64,000 nucleotides of DNA from the NCBI RefSeq assembly GCF_030814815.1, contig NZ_JAUSVR010000015.1, forward strand, positions 23,788-87,787. The letters run 5' to 3'. The notes beneath the pieces were generated by a model. The model was not told the DNA's origin. It was given only the letters and a program-made list of their open reading frames with translations, and made no database searches. Of this stretch, positions 8,536-17,894 are shown one piece after another; position 1 is the first letter of the stretch; every line of letters starts with the position of its first letter. The translations under genes were made by a program, and so were the position numbers. The DNA comes from Ancylobacter amanitiformis. Its GTDB lineage: Bacteria; Pseudomonadota; Alphaproteobacteria; Rhizobiales; Xanthobacteraceae.

Positions 8536-10404
8536 TCAGCGCCGCGCGAAGAGGCGTTCAATGTCGGCCAGCGCCAGGGTGACGAAGGTCGGCCGGCCGT
8601 GATTGCACTGCGCGGCGTTGGGGGTCTGCTCCATGTCGCGCAGCAAGGCGTTCATCTCCTCCACCCGCAGCCGCCGGCCGGCGCGCACCGAGCCATGGCA
8701 CGCCATGGTGGCGGCGATGTGCAAGAGGCGCCGCTCCAGCGGCAGGGCATCGTCCCATTCCGCCGCGTGCTCGGCGAGCTCGCGCACCAGGGCGGAGACA
8801 TCCGCCTCGCCGATCAGCGCGGGCACCTCGCGCACCAGCACGGCGCCGGGGCCGAACGGCTCGATGACGAGACCGAGGCCGGCCAGCGCCTCGACGCGCT
8901 CGCCGAGCCGTGCCGCGTCCGAGGGGTCGAGCTCGACCACCAGCGGCACCAGCAGCAGCTGGCGATTGAGCCCGTCACGCTCCATCGCCGCCTTCAGCCG
9001 CTCGTAGACGATGCGCTCATGAGCGGCGTGCTGGTCGACCACCACCACGCCGTCGCGGGTCTGGGCGATGATATAGGTCTCGTGCAGCTGCGCGCGGGCG
9101 GCGCCGAGCGGGCGCTCCATCAGGTCCGGGTCGGCCGGGGTCGCGGCGGCGCGCGCATCGGCCCCCGGGGCGAGCGCAAGGCCGAGGCCGCCGAAATCGA
9201 AGCGCGCCGGCGCCTCGCGCAGGCCGGGCATTTCATGGCCGCTATCGGCCGGCTCCGCCGCCGCCCCGTCGGGAGCCGTGCCGCCCGGTGCCGCCCAGGA
9301 GCGGGTCCAGTCGTGATTGCCGGGATAGGGCGCCGGCCGGAAGCTGCTGGAAAGGTCGGGCCGCGCGAACTGCGCGAGCCGGCCGGCCGCTGTCGAGGCG
9401 GTGCGCGGCACGCCGGCGGTGAGCGCATCGCTCAGCGTGCGCACGATCAGCGCGCGGATCAGCCCCGGATCGCGGAAGCGCACCTCGGTCTTGGCCGGGT
9501 GCACGTTCACGTCCACCTCGCGCGGATCGAGATCGAGGAACAGCGCCGTCACCGGGTGCCGGTCCGAGGGCAGCAGGTCGGCATAGGCCGCGCGGATGGC
9601 GCCGATCAACACCTTGTCGCGTACCGGGCGGCCGTTGACGAACAGGTATTGCGAGAGCGAATTGGCCTTGGAATAGGTTGGCAGGCCGGCAAGGCCGGTG
9701 AGCCGTGCGCCCTCGCGCCGGCCGTCAATGTCGAGCGCGTTGGCGCCGACCTCCCGGCCCAGCACATCGGCGATGCGCGCGCGCCGCCCCGCCGCATCCT
9801 CGCCCCGCGCGGCCCAGGTGAGCGGCGCGCGCTCGTCGGCGACGAGGGTGAAGCCGACCTCGGGGCGGGCCAGCGCGAGACGCTTGACGGCATCGACCGC
9901 CGCCGCCGTCTCGGCGCGCTCGGATTTGAGGAATTTCAGCCGCGCCGGGGTGGCGAAGAACAGGTCGCGCACCTCGACGCGGGTGCCCGTGCCGAGAGCG
10001 GCGGGGCGGACCGGCGATTTCACCCCGCCCTCGACGCGGATCTCATGCGCGCTGTCGGTGCCCCGCGGCCGGCTGGTAATGGCAAGCCGCGCCACCGAGC
10101 CGATGGAGGGCAGCGCCTCGCCACGAAAACCGAGCGTGGCGATGGACAGCAGGTCTTCGCCATCGAGCTTGGAGGTGGCATGGCGCTCCACCGCCAGCGC
10201 GAGTTCGTCCGCGCTCATGCCGCAGCCATCGTCGGTCACCCGCAGCAGGCGCCGCCCGCCGCCGTCGATGATGATCTCGATGCGCGTGGCGCCGGCGTCG
10301 AGCGCGTTCTCGACAATCTCCTTCAGCGCCGCGGCCGGACGCTCCACGACCTCGCCGGCGGCGATGCGGTCGACGAGGGTTGTGGGCAGGAGGCGCAGCG
10401 GCAT
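8536..10404 (-). CDS. mutL: DNA mismatch repair protein MutL
   Basis: This 622-residue MutL couples MutS mismatch recognition to strand removal. The N-terminal GHKL ATPase shows ENALDAGAT, DDGCGM and GFRGEALPSI. A variable proline/alanine-rich linker follows, then the C-terminal dimerisation domain. Around residue 456 the DQHAAHERIVYE segment fits the DQHA(X)2E(X)4E nicking-endonuclease motif, as expected in bacteria lacking MutH. It stands alone here, 25 bp upstream of the PuuB-like gene on the same strand. Confidence 0.95.
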   Translation of the reverse strand: MPLRLLPTTLVDRIAAGEVVERPAAALKEIVENALDAGATRIEIIIDGGGRRLLRVTDDGCGMSADELALAVERHATSKLDGEDLLSIATLGFRGEALPSIGSVARLAITSRPRGTDSAHEIRVEGGVKSPVRPAALGTGTRVEVRDLFFATPARLKFLKSERAETAAAVDAVKRLALARPEVGFTLVADERAPLTWAARGEDAAGRRARIADVLGREVGANALDIDGRREGARLTGLAGLPTYSKANSLSQYLFVNGRPVRDKVLIGAIRAAYADLLPSDRHPVTALFLDLDPREVDVNVHPAKTEVRFRDPGLIRALIVRTLSDALTAGVPRTASTAAGRLAQFARPDLSSSFRPAPYPGNHDWTRSWAAPGGTAPDGAAAEPADSGHEMPGLREAPARFDFGGLGLALAPGADARAAATPADPDLMERPLGAARAQLHETYIIAQTRDGVVVVDQHAAHERIVYERLKAAMERDGLNRQLLLVPLVVELDPSDAARLGERVEALAGLGLVIEPFGPGAVLVREVPALIGEADVSALVRELAEHAAEWDDALPLERRLLHIAATMACHGSVRAGRRLRVEEMNALLRDMEQTPNAAQCNHGRPTFVTLALADIERLFARR

Positions 10405-10492
10405 GAGGTATCGTGGGTCCCGAATCTGAGGGCGATGAGCCTACACCCTCCCGCCCGCGCGCGCGCCCCGCGCGGGGCGCTTCGGCTGTGGG

Positions 10493-11125
10493 TCACGAGC
10501 CCTTGAAGCCGAGCCAGGGTTCGGCACGCTCGAAGCTCTGGTCCATCGCCCAGGAGGGGAACAGGGGGATGGAGAAATGGCCGTAATACGGCGACAGCTG
10601 CCATTCGGCGGCGGCTTCGCTCTGCCGGGCGATGGCGGCGACATAGAGCGCGGAGGCGAGGCCGGTGCGGTCGGCGCCGCCCTTGCAATGCACGAGGATC
10701 GGCTTGGGCGCCTCGCGCATCACCGCGACCAGCTCTTCCACCTGCCCCGGGGTGAGTTCCTGTTCGGCGGAGAGCTTGAAGTCGACATGGTTGAGACCCA
10801 GCCGCTCGCTTTCCCTGACTTCGTCGACATACCAGTCGCGGGTCGAGGGACCGCGCAGGTTGATCACCGTGCGGATGCCGTAGCGGGCCTTCGCATCGGC
10901 CAGCTGGTCGGCGCTGATCTGGGCCGAACGGTAGAGTTCGCCCGCCACCACCGTGTGGAAATTGCCGATCAACTGCTCGATGCCGAGAAAGCCGCCGCCC
11001 GCCACGGCCAGGACGACAAGAACCCACAGCGCCGACCGCATCGCCCGCCGCAGCCGGCCGGAGGGGCGCTTCCCGGCGTCGCCGGGCCGGGCCGGCGTGG
11101 CGCCGATGGTTTCGGTCTCGCTCAT
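10493..11125 (-). CDS. Membrane-anchored dual-specificity/tyrosine phosphatase-like protein
   Basis: This protein of about 210 residues has a single membrane segment near residues 30-50 and a cysteine-phosphatase domain outside it. The P-loop HCKGGADR (catalytic Cys near residue 145) matches HCX5R, and an upstream INLRGPSTRDWYVDE loop may supply the general acid. The start at 11125 avoids a basic leader that would begin at 11179. The target is unknown; related proteins act on phosphoproteins or phospholipids. Confidence 0.75.
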   Translation of the reverse strand: MSETETIGATPARPGDAGKRPSGRLRRAMRSALWVLVVLAVAGGGFLGIEQLIGNFHTVVAGELYRSAQISADQLADAKARYGIRTVINLRGPSTRDWYVDEVRESERLGLNHVDFKLSAEQELTPGQVEELVAVMREAPKPILVHCKGGADRTGLASALYVAAIARQSEAAAEWQLSPYYGHFSIPLFPSWAMDQSFERAEPWLGFKGS

Positions 11126-11204
11126 GGGGAGGGCTCGCAGACGGTTCGGGCCGGAAAAGGACAGCGCATCGGGCGCCATCCTTCGGCAGCAATCATGTCG
11201 GAAT

Positions 11205-12023
11205 TCAGCCCGCGGCGGCCAGTCTCTCCGCCTTCTGGCGCTCCATTTCCTGCCGCTTGGTCATGATGGAGGTGATGATCACCACCACCGTGACAATGGC
11301 GATGAGGAGGGTGCAGGCGGCGTTGATTTCCGGCGTCACGCCGAGGCGCACCTGGCTGTAGATGCGCATGGGCAGCGTGGTGGCGCCGGGGCCTGTGGTG
11401 AAGCTGGCGATGACGAGGTCGTCGAGCGACAGGGTGAAGGCGAGCATCCAGCCCGAGATCACGGCGGGCAGGATGATGGGCAGCGTCACCACCAGGAAGG
11501 TCTTCAGCGGCGGGCAGCCGAGGTCGAGCGCGGCTTCTTCCAGGCTGCGGTCGAAGGTGACGAGGCGCGACTGCACCACGACGCAGACGAAGCACATGGT
11601 GAAGGTGATGTGCGCCAGCGTGATGGTCCAGAAGCCGCGATCGATGTTCACCGCCACGAATAGCAGCAGCAGCGACAGGCCCGTGATCACCTCCGGCATG
11701 ACCAGCGGCGCGTAGATCATGCCGGAGAACAGCATGCGCCCGTTGAACCGCCCGTAGCGGGTGAGCGTGATCGCCGCCATGGTGCCGAGCACGGTGGCGA
11801 CGGAGGCGGTGATGAAGGCGACGCGCAGCGTCACCCAGGCGGCATCGAGCAACTGCTCGTTCTGGAAGAGCTGCCAGTACCAGTGCGTGGAGAAGCCCGC
11901 CCATACCGTGACGAGGCGCGAGGCATTGAAGGAGTAGACCACCAGCAGGATGATCGGGATGTAGAGAAAGGCAAATCCCAACGCGATCGAGGTGACGTTG
12001 AACCAGGAAAGGCCCTTGCGCAT
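11205..12023 (-). CDS. potI: Putrescine/spermidine ABC transporter permease (PotI-like)
   Basis: This 272-residue inner-membrane permease has about six membrane segments and the cytoplasmic EAA loop (SLEEAALDLGCPPLKTFLVV) that docks to the ATPase. It starts immediately after the PotH-like gene ends. Size and order PotG-PotH-PotI match the E. coli putrescine importer. It is the last gene of the operon. Confidence 0.88.
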   Translation of the reverse strand: MRKGLSWFNVTSIALGFAFLYIPIILLVVYSFNASRLVTVWAGFSTHWYWQLFQNEQLLDAAWVTLRVAFITASVATVLGTMAAITLTRYGRFNGRMLFSGMIYAPLVMPEVITGLSLLLLFVAVNIDRGFWTITLAHITFTMCFVCVVVQSRLVTFDRSLEEAALDLGCPPLKTFLVVTLPIILPAVISGWMLAFTLSLDDLVIASFTTGPGATTLPMRIYSQVRLGVTPEINAACTLLIAIVTVVVIITSIMTKRQEMERQKAERLAAAG

Positions 12024-12935
12024 CTACCTTCCCTCCAATTCGCGCTGCTGGACGTTCTGGTAGAAGACGATGGGCACCACCAGCACCAGCAGCAGCAGAA
12101 CGGCGACCGCCGAGGAGACGGTCCAGGAGCGGTTCACCGAGAATTCGGTCCACAGCACCTTGCCGATCATCAACGTGTCGGAGCCGCCCAGCAGGTCCGG
12201 GATGACGAATTCGCCCACCGCCGGGATGAAGCACAGCAGGCAGCCGGCGAACACCCCCGGCAGCGACAGCGGCCAGGTGATCTTCCAGAAGGCGGAAAGC
12301 GGCGGGCAGCCGAGATCGGCCGCGGCCTCCAGCAGCGTCTCGTCCATCTTTTCCAGCGCCGAGTAGAGCGGCAGGATCATGAAGGGCAGGTAGGAATAGA
12401 CGATGCCGATATAGACCGCCGTATCGGTGGCGAGGATCTGCAGCGGCGCGTCCGGCGAGAGGATGCCGAGCGCGATCAGCAGCTGGTTGAGCAGCCCCTC
12501 GGGCGAGAGAATGCCGATCCAGGCATAGACGCGGATCAGGAACGAGGTCCAGAACGGCAGGATCACCAGCATCAGCAGGGTCGGGCGGATGGATTTCGGC
12601 GCCCGCGCCATGGCGTAGGCGATGGGGTAGCCCACCAGCAGCAGGAGCACGGTCGAGATGCCGGCGATCCACAGGCTGGAGCCGTAGGCCTCGATGAACT
12701 CGTTGTCCCAGCTCAGCACATAGCCGTAATTGTCGATCGAGAGCTCACCGAGGCTCTGCTTGAACGCCTCCCAGCCCGCCGCCAGATCGAAGACCGGGGT
12801 GTAGGGCGGCTGGGCGATCGCATCCTGCGACAGACTGATCTTGAACACGATCAGGAACGGGATGAGGAACAGCGCCAGCAGCCACAGATAAGGAATGGCG
12901 ACGACCAGCCATCGCCCTCTCGCCTTGCCCGTCAT
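12024..12935 (-). CDS. potH: Putrescine/spermidine ABC transporter permease (PotH-like)
   Basis: This 303-residue permease opens with a membrane segment (IPYLWLLALFLIPFLIVFKI) strongly reminiscent of E. coli PotH. It has a large periplasmic loop after the first helix, further membrane helices and an EAA loop (LLEAAADLGCPPLSAFWKI). It lies 11 bp after the ATPase gene and abuts potI. It should form the channel with PotI. Confidence 0.9.
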   Translation of the reverse strand: MTGKARGRWLVVAIPYLWLLALFLIPFLIVFKISLSQDAIAQPPYTPVFDLAAGWEAFKQSLGELSIDNYGYVLSWDNEFIEAYGSSLWIAGISTVLLLLVGYPIAYAMARAPKSIRPTLLMLVILPFWTSFLIRVYAWIGILSPEGLLNQLLIALGILSPDAPLQILATDTAVYIGIVYSYLPFMILPLYSALEKMDETLLEAAADLGCPPLSAFWKITWPLSLPGVFAGCLLCFIPAVGEFVIPDLLGGSDTLMIGKVLWTEFSVNRSWTVSSAVAVLLLLVLVVPIVFYQNVQQRELEGR

Positions 12936-12946
12936 GACCTTGCCCC

Positions 12947-14122
12947 TCAGCTCGTCAGCACGACGCCGGCATCCGGCGAGAAGGAGACATAGACCTTGTC
13001 CTCCCAGCTGATCGGCCGCTCCACCATGCGGGTCAGGTTCGGCTTGGCCGCCTTGACCCGCGAGCCGCCGGGCAGCTCGACATGATAGATGGACAGATCA
13101 CCGAGATAGCCGATGTCCCAGATCTCGCCGGAGAGGCAGTTGACGCTCGTATCCGCCGGCGGGTCGAGTTCCACCCGCAGCTTCTCCGGGCGGAGCGCGA
13201 TGGCGACGCTGTCGCCGGCCTTGGCCGGGCACTCCTGCGCGATGCGGAAGAGCCTGTCCGGCGCCGCCACGGGCCGGACGGTGACGAGGCCCGGCTCGAC
13301 CGAGACGACCGTGGCATCGAGAATGTTCACGTCGCCGACGAAATCGGCGACATAGCGGGAGTTGGGGTGTTCATAGATCACCGCCGGCTGGTCGACCTGC
13401 ACCAGCTTGCCGTGGTTCATCACCGCGATGCGGTCGGCCACCGTCATCGCCTCCTCCTGATCGTGGGTCACGATCAGGAAGGTCATGCCGAGCTCCATCT
13501 GGAGGTCCATGAGCTCGAACTGGGTTTCCTCGCGCAGCTTCTTGTCGAGCGCGCCGAGCGGCTCGTCGAGCAGCAGCACCTTGGGGCGCTTGGCGAGCGA
13601 GCGGGCGAGCGCGACGCGCTGGCGCTGGCCGCCGGAGAGCTGGTGCGGCTTGCGCTTGGCGAACTGCCCCAGCTTCACCAGCTTGAGCATTTCCTCGACG
13701 CGGGCGGCGACGGCGCCTTTTTCCATGCCGTCCTGCCGCAGGCCGAAGGCGATGTTGTCCCACACGCTCATGTGCGGGAACAGCGCGTAGGACTGGAACA
13801 TCATGTTCACCGGCCGGCGATAGGGCGGGGTGCCCACGAGGTCCTCGCCGGCGAGGGTGATGCGCCCTTCGTTCGGCTCCTCGAAGCCCGCGAGCATGCG
13901 CATCAAGGTGGTCTTGCCGCAGCCCGAGGGGCCGAGCAGCGCGAAGAATTCACGCTCATAGATGTCGAGGGAGAGATTTTCGATGGCGATGAAATCGCCG
14001 AACCGCTTGGTCACGTTCTGAAAGCGGATGAGCGGCACGGCGCTCGGATCATTCCAGGGGGCAAATTTACGGCGGATGCCGCCGATCGTCTTCTGCGTCT
14101 TTTCGGCGACGCCTGCGCTCAT
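12947..14122 (-). CDS. potG: Putrescine/spermidine ABC transporter ATP-binding protein (PotG-like)
   Basis: This 391-residue ATPase energises polyamine import. It has Walker A GPSGCGKTT, signature LSGGQRQRVALARSL, Walker B VLLLDEPLGALD, and a C-terminal TOBE-type domain typical of CUT1/polyamine transporters. It heads the potGHI operon and is divergent from the PuuA-like gene. No periplasmic binding protein (PotF) is encoded in the window; it may lie elsewhere. Confidence 0.9.
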   Translation of the reverse strand: MSAGVAEKTQKTIGGIRRKFAPWNDPSAVPLIRFQNVTKRFGDFIAIENLSLDIYEREFFALLGPSGCGKTTLMRMLAGFEEPNEGRITLAGEDLVGTPPYRRPVNMMFQSYALFPHMSVWDNIAFGLRQDGMEKGAVAARVEEMLKLVKLGQFAKRKPHQLSGGQRQRVALARSLAKRPKVLLLDEPLGALDKKLREETQFELMDLQMELGMTFLIVTHDQEEAMTVADRIAVMNHGKLVQVDQPAVIYEHPNSRYVADFVGDVNILDATVVSVEPGLVTVRPVAAPDRLFRIAQECPAKAGDSVAIALRPEKLRVELDPPADTSVNCLSGEIWDIGYLGDLSIYHVELPGGSRVKAAKPNLTRMVERPISWEDKVYVSFSPDAGVVLTS

Positions 14123-14316
14123 GTGTCGGCCCCGTTGTCCCCGCCGGATGCTCGGCTGTTGACGCGAACGCTATCCGGCTTCGGGCGGGCACTCAACGGC
14201 ACAATGCGAACAATTTTACCATGCCCGGAAATGGGCAGCTGGCTTCGCCTTGACGGCTATCATGAGGGCATGGTTGCCTCCAGACGGCGCACCATGCGCC
14301 TCAGGATACGGAAATC

Positions 14317-15717
14317 ATGGCCAAGAAGAAGCGGACCGAGAAGGACGCCGTCAGCTCCACCCGCGGCGTCGCCTCCCTCGAGGAAGCGAAAGCGTGGATG
14401 GCCGCGCGCGGCATCACCGAGATTGAATGCGCGGTGCCGGACCTTGCCGGGGTTGGGCGCGGCAAGATCATGCCGGTGTCGAAGTTCCTCTCCGGCCCGA
14501 CGATGAACCTGCCCCTCTCGGTGTTCTTCCAGACCATCTCGGGCGACTATCCGCCCTATGACAACCTCGTCGATTCGGTGGTGGTCGATTCGGATCTGGT
14601 GATGGAGCCGGATTTCTCGACGCTGGCCATCGTGCCCTGGGCGCAGGATCCCACCGCCCAGATCATCCACGACGCCTATCACCGCGACGGGCGCCCGGTG
14701 GAACTGGCCCCGCGCCAGGTGCTGAAGAACGTCGTCGACCTCTATGCCAAGAAGGGCTGGAAGGCGGTGGTCGCTCCCGAGATCGAATTCTATCTCGTCG
14801 AGCCCAATGTCGATGCCGACTACCCGCTCAAACCCCCGATCGGGCGCTCCGGCCGGCCGGAAATCGGCCGCCAGTCCTATTCGATCCAGGCGGTGAACGA
14901 GTTCGACGCGCTGTTCGAGGACATGTACGATTATTCCGAGGCGCAGGGCCTCGAGATCGACACGCTGATCCACGAGGACGGCGCGGCGCAGATGGAAATC
15001 AACCTGCTGCACGGCGACCCGATCGTGCTCGCCGACCAGGTGTTCCTGTTCAAGCGCACGATCCGCGAGGCGGCGCTTGCCCACAAGATCTACGCCACCT
15101 TCATGGCCAAGCCGATCGCCGACGAGCCCGGCTCCGCCATGCATATCCACCAGTCGATCGTCGATTCCGAGACGGGCAAGAACATTTTTTCCGATGCGGA
15201 GGGCGACCCGACGCCGGAATTCTTCTCCTTCATCGCCGGCCAGCAGCGCTACCTGCCGGCGGTCATGTCGATCCTCGCGCCCTATGTGAATTCCTATCGC
15301 CGGCTCACCCGCGATTCGATGGCGCCGATCAATGTGCAGTGGGGCTATGACAACCGCACCGCGGGCCTGCGCGTGCCGCCCTCGTCACCGGCGGCGCGGC
15401 GGGTGGAGAACCGGGTGCCGTCCTCCGATGCCAATCCCTATCTCGTCATCGCGGCCTCGCTGGCCTGCGGCTATCTCGGGCTGGTCGAGGGGCTGCGGCC
15501 GACCGCGCCGCTGGAATCCGATGCCAAGGGCCTCGATTTCGAGCTGCCGCGCGGCCTGCTGGAAGCGGTGGCGGCGATGCAGCATTCCGACGAGATTTCC
15601 ACCGTGCTCGGGCCCTCCTTCGTGAAGACCTACACGGCGGTGAAGCAGACCGAGTTCGATACGTTCATGCGCGTCATCTCGCCGTGGGAGCGGGAATACC
15701 TGCTGCTGAACGTGTGA
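14317..15717 (+). CDS. puuA: Glutamine synthetase-family enzyme, PuuA-like (gamma-glutamylputrescine synthetase)
   Basis: This 466-residue protein has the glutamine synthetase fold: an N-terminal beta-grasp part and a catalytic part with EIEFYLVEP, DGAAQMEINLLHGDP and the downstream NRTAGLRVPP and VENRVPSSDANPYL segments. It is divergent from potGHI, with a PuuB-like oxidase nearby, so the likely reaction is ATP-dependent joining of glutamate to putrescine. The 194-bp gap to potG should carry both promoters. Other amine substrates are possible. Confidence 0.85.
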   Translation: MAKKKRTEKDAVSSTRGVASLEEAKAWMAARGITEIECAVPDLAGVGRGKIMPVSKFLSGPTMNLPLSVFFQTISGDYPPYDNLVDSVVVDSDLVMEPDFSTLAIVPWAQDPTAQIIHDAYHRDGRPVELAPRQVLKNVVDLYAKKGWKAVVAPEIEFYLVEPNVDADYPLKPPIGRSGRPEIGRQSYSIQAVNEFDALFEDMYDYSEAQGLEIDTLIHEDGAAQMEINLLHGDPIVLADQVFLFKRTIREAALAHKIYATFMAKPIADEPGSAMHIHQSIVDSETGKNIFSDAEGDPTPEFFSFIAGQQRYLPAVMSILAPYVNSYRRLTRDSMAPINVQWGYDNRTAGLRVPPSSPAARRVENRVPSSDANPYLVIAASLACGYLGLVEGLRPTAPLESDAKGLDFELPRGLLEAVAAMQHSDEISTVLGPSFVKTYTAVKQTEFDTFMRVISPWEREYLLLNV

Positions 15718-15729
15718 GGGGTTCGGCTC

Positions 15730-15837
15730 CCTCTCCCCGTCGGGGAGAGGGCTGGGACGAGAGGGCTTCGACGCTCCGCACGCGTGCTCCCCCTCGCCGA
15801 CCCGCTGCGCGGGCCACCTCTCCCCGATGGGGAGAGG
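15730..15837. repeat. Intergenic palindromic elements (RIME/RPM-like), copies 2 and 3
   Basis: Two further copies of the hairpin seen after ilvI: CCTCTCCCC/GGGGAGAGG at 15730-15738 and 15742-15750, and again at 15817-15825 and 15829-15837. The second copy is preceded by a CCCGCTGCGCGGG hairpin at 15801-15813. They fill the gap between the converging puuA and LLM oxidoreductase genes and may act as transcript ends. Confidence 0.7.
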
Positions 15838-15921
15838 AAACGGCGTTTCGTGCCGCCTCGTTCCTGCCGGCGCCCGGCTGCGAGCGGCGATGATGGCCTG
15901 CAAGGAAGGCGATGCTCTCGC

Positions 15922-16983
15922 CTATGCCTCCACCTTCTCCTCCGCCAAGATTTCGCGCACGCGCGGGATCACCTTGGTGCCGTAGAGTTCGATGGCGCGC
16001 ATCGCCTGCGCGTGGCCGAGCGGGCCGGCGCTGTATTTCAGGTCGAAATGATCGAGATCGAGCGCCCGGACGGTGCGGGCGATCTTCTGCGCCACCGTCT
16101 CGGGCGAGCCGAGATAGAGCGAGCCCACCGCCACCTCGCGCTCGAATTCCTCGCGCCCGATGGGCGGCCAGCCGCGCTCGCGGCCGATGCGGTCGCGATT
16201 GGCCTTGAAGGCGGGGAAGAACTCCTCTTTTGCCGCCTCGTCGGTGTCGGCGATATAGCCGGGCGAATGCACGCCCAGCGGCTGCACCGGCGTGCCCAGC
16301 TGCGTGAAGGCCTTGCGGTACAGTTCGGCATAGGGCTTGAAGCGGCTGGCGCCGCCGCCGATGATGGCGAGCATCATCGGCAGGCCGTAGGTCGCCGCGC
16401 GCACCACCGATTCGGGCGAGCCGCCGACGCCGATCCACGTCTTCATCGTGCCGCTTTCCGGCAGCGGGTAGACATGCTGGCTCACCAGCGGCGCGCGCAG
16501 GTTGCCCGTCCAGTTCACCCCGCCCGCGCTGGCGTTCTCCCGCAGGAGATGGGTGAACAGGTCGAGCTTCTCGGTGAACAGCGTCTCGTAATCGTCGAGA
16601 TTGAAGCCGAAGAGGGGGAAGGATTCCGTGAAGGAGCCGCGGCCGAGAATGATCTCGGCCCGCCCGTTCGAGATGGCGTCGACGGTGGCGAAGCGCTGGT
16701 AGACCCGGATCGGGTCATCGGAGGACAGCACGGTCACCGCCGATCCGAGCCGGACCCGCTGCGTGCGGGCGGCGATGGCGGCCAGCACCACCTCGGGCGC
16801 CGAGATCGCGTAATCATCGCGGTGATGCTCGCCCACGGCGAAGAAGTCGACGCCGACCTTGTCGGCGAGCACGCCCTGCTCCACCACGTTGCGCAGAGCC
16901 TGCGCCTGGGTGAGCGGACGGCCCTCGTCATCGGCCATCACGTCGCCGAAGGTGTCGAGCCCGAAATCAAGATGCTTGGCCAT
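15922..16983 (-). CDS. LLM-class flavin-dependent oxidoreductase
   Basis: This protein of about 353 residues belongs to the luciferase-like monooxygenase family of FMN-dependent TIM-barrel enzymes. Typical segments are DFFAVGEHHRDDYAISAPE near residue 47, LGSAVTVLSSDDPIRVYQ, and WIGVGGSPESVVRAA. The start MAKHLDFGLDTF at 16983 begins at the first barrel strand; the longer reading upstream is arginine-rich and not family-like. Substrate and flavin-reductase partner are not evident. Confidence 0.85.
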   Translation of the reverse strand: MAKHLDFGLDTFGDVMADDEGRPLTQAQALRNVVEQGVLADKVGVDFFAVGEHHRDDYAISAPEVVLAAIAARTQRVRLGSAVTVLSSDDPIRVYQRFATVDAISNGRAEIILGRGSFTESFPLFGFNLDDYETLFTEKLDLFTHLLRENASAGGVNWTGNLRAPLVSQHVYPLPESGTMKTWIGVGGSPESVVRAATYGLPMMLAIIGGGASRFKPYAELYRKAFTQLGTPVQPLGVHSPGYIADTDEAAKEEFFPAFKANRDRIGRERGWPPIGREEFEREVAVGSLYLGSPETVAQKIARTVRALDLDHFDLKYSAGPLGHAQAMRAIELYGTKVIPRVREILAEEKVEA

Positions 16984-17205
16984 GACGCGGATATCCCGGT
17001 TTTCCTCAAGGGCGGACCGGCATCGCGCCGGCCGTCTCCATATGGACCGGCGCGTCGCGGGATGCATCGCCCGCCGTGCAAGGTCGATCTTTCGCGCGTG
17101 CAAGCGGCCGGCGTCGCGCGGGAGAGCATGGCCTTGTCGCGAAGGCATGAGAGTCGTGCGCGAAAAATACGGGAGTGCGAGAGCGGGGGCGCGAGACCCT
17201 GCGCG

Positions 17206-17268
17206 CCGGGAAACGAGACCCTCCGCGCCAAGAAACCTGCGCGCCAAGAACCCTGCGCGCCAAGAAAA
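17206..17268. repeat. Degenerate 16-bp tandem repeat
   Basis: Three close copies of a 16-bp unit of the form CTGCGCGCCAAGAAnC run from 17221 to 17268, and a more divergent copy precedes them. They end at the A-run that flanks the terminator stem. Confidence 0.6.
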
Positions 17269-17296
17269 AAGCCCGCCGGACAGAGCCAGCGGGCTT
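17269..17296 (-). terminator. Intrinsic terminator after the DUF1127 gene
   Basis: AAGCCCGC (17269-17276) pairs with GCGGGCTT (17289-17296) around a 12-base loop, and the preceding A-run reads as a T-tract on the minus strand. It lies about 60 bp past the DUF1127 stop codon. Confidence 0.75.
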
Positions 17297-17354
17297 CAGT
17301 TGAGCGGCACGAGGGGGTCGATACCGCTGGTAATTCGAACGGGGCGGCGCAGGA

Positions 17355-17702
17355 TCAGCCGCACGAAATGAGGTCGTCCTTCGGCGCCGGCGCGCTGACG
17401 AGGCGCAGATTGGCGCGGGACACCTGCCGCCGGCTGGCGCGGCGTTCCACCGAGCGCACCACCAGCGTGGCGGTCGGATCGTGCCAGAGCGGGCCGGACG
17501 AGGCATCGCGCAGATCGGCGCGGGTCAGGCCGATATCCTTGAGCATGTGATCGTCGAACTCGCCGAGCTGGACGAGATAGCGGCGGTGGCCGATCGCCTT
17601 GACGAGGCGCACGGCGCCCAGGACACCGTTCACCAGCCAGCCGCCAGCCGCGGCGCCGACGGTCGAAAATGCACTTCTGCGGGCTTCGCCAAAATACGAC
17701 AT
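17355..17702 (-). CDS. DUF1127 domain protein
   Basis: This protein of about 115 residues carries one DUF1127 (YjiS-like) domain near residues 30-66 (VRLVKAIGHRRYLVQLGEFD, then DHMLKDIGLTRADL). Small DUF1127 proteins in alphaproteobacteria can influence RNA metabolism and nutrient responses; the role of this longer version is not known. The start at 17702 has a strong GGAGGG ribosome site. It is divergent from a LysR regulator that may control it. Confidence 0.8.
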   Translation of the reverse strand: MSYFGEARRSAFSTVGAAAGGWLVNGVLGAVRLVKAIGHRRYLVQLGEFDDHMLKDIGLTRADLRDASSGPLWHDPTATLVVRSVERRASRRQVSRANLRLVSAPAPKDDLISCG

Positions 17703-17861
17703 TGATCCCTCCATCTGTCGGCCGCGCGGCGGCGATGTCCCTCTTGTGAGCGGGGCCGGCATCGCCAGCCACCCGTTCTCGACATCACCCGTTCGCGACG
17801 GGATCCTTATGCGGGGGCTCGACCAATCACACTAGCGAATGTTTCTGATCTGACTTATCAT

Positions 17862-17872
17862 CATCAGTGATG
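17862..17872. promoter_or_regulatory. Possible LysR binding half-palindrome
   Basis: CATCA-G-TGATG forms a short perfect inverted repeat 22 bp before the LysR start, in the divergent gap with the DUF1127 gene. LysR regulators usually bind dyads in such gaps, but the repeat is short enough to be chance. Confidence 0.3.
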
Positions 17873-17894
17873 TCAGCCGCCCGGGAGGCCGTCC

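Larger units (their letters stand above)
16984..17354. other. Non-coding gap with tandem repeats and a terminator
   Basis: No gene is seen between the LLM oxidoreductase and the DUF1127 gene, both on the minus strand. The stretch holds the upstream region of the former, a degenerate tandem repeat and the terminator of the latter. Confidence 0.6.

Noticed and set aside
7351..10506. A 1051-codon open frame on the plus strand opposite the PuuB-like gene and mutL
   Set aside because: Antisense to two well-supported genes; no family features; a GC-bias artefact.
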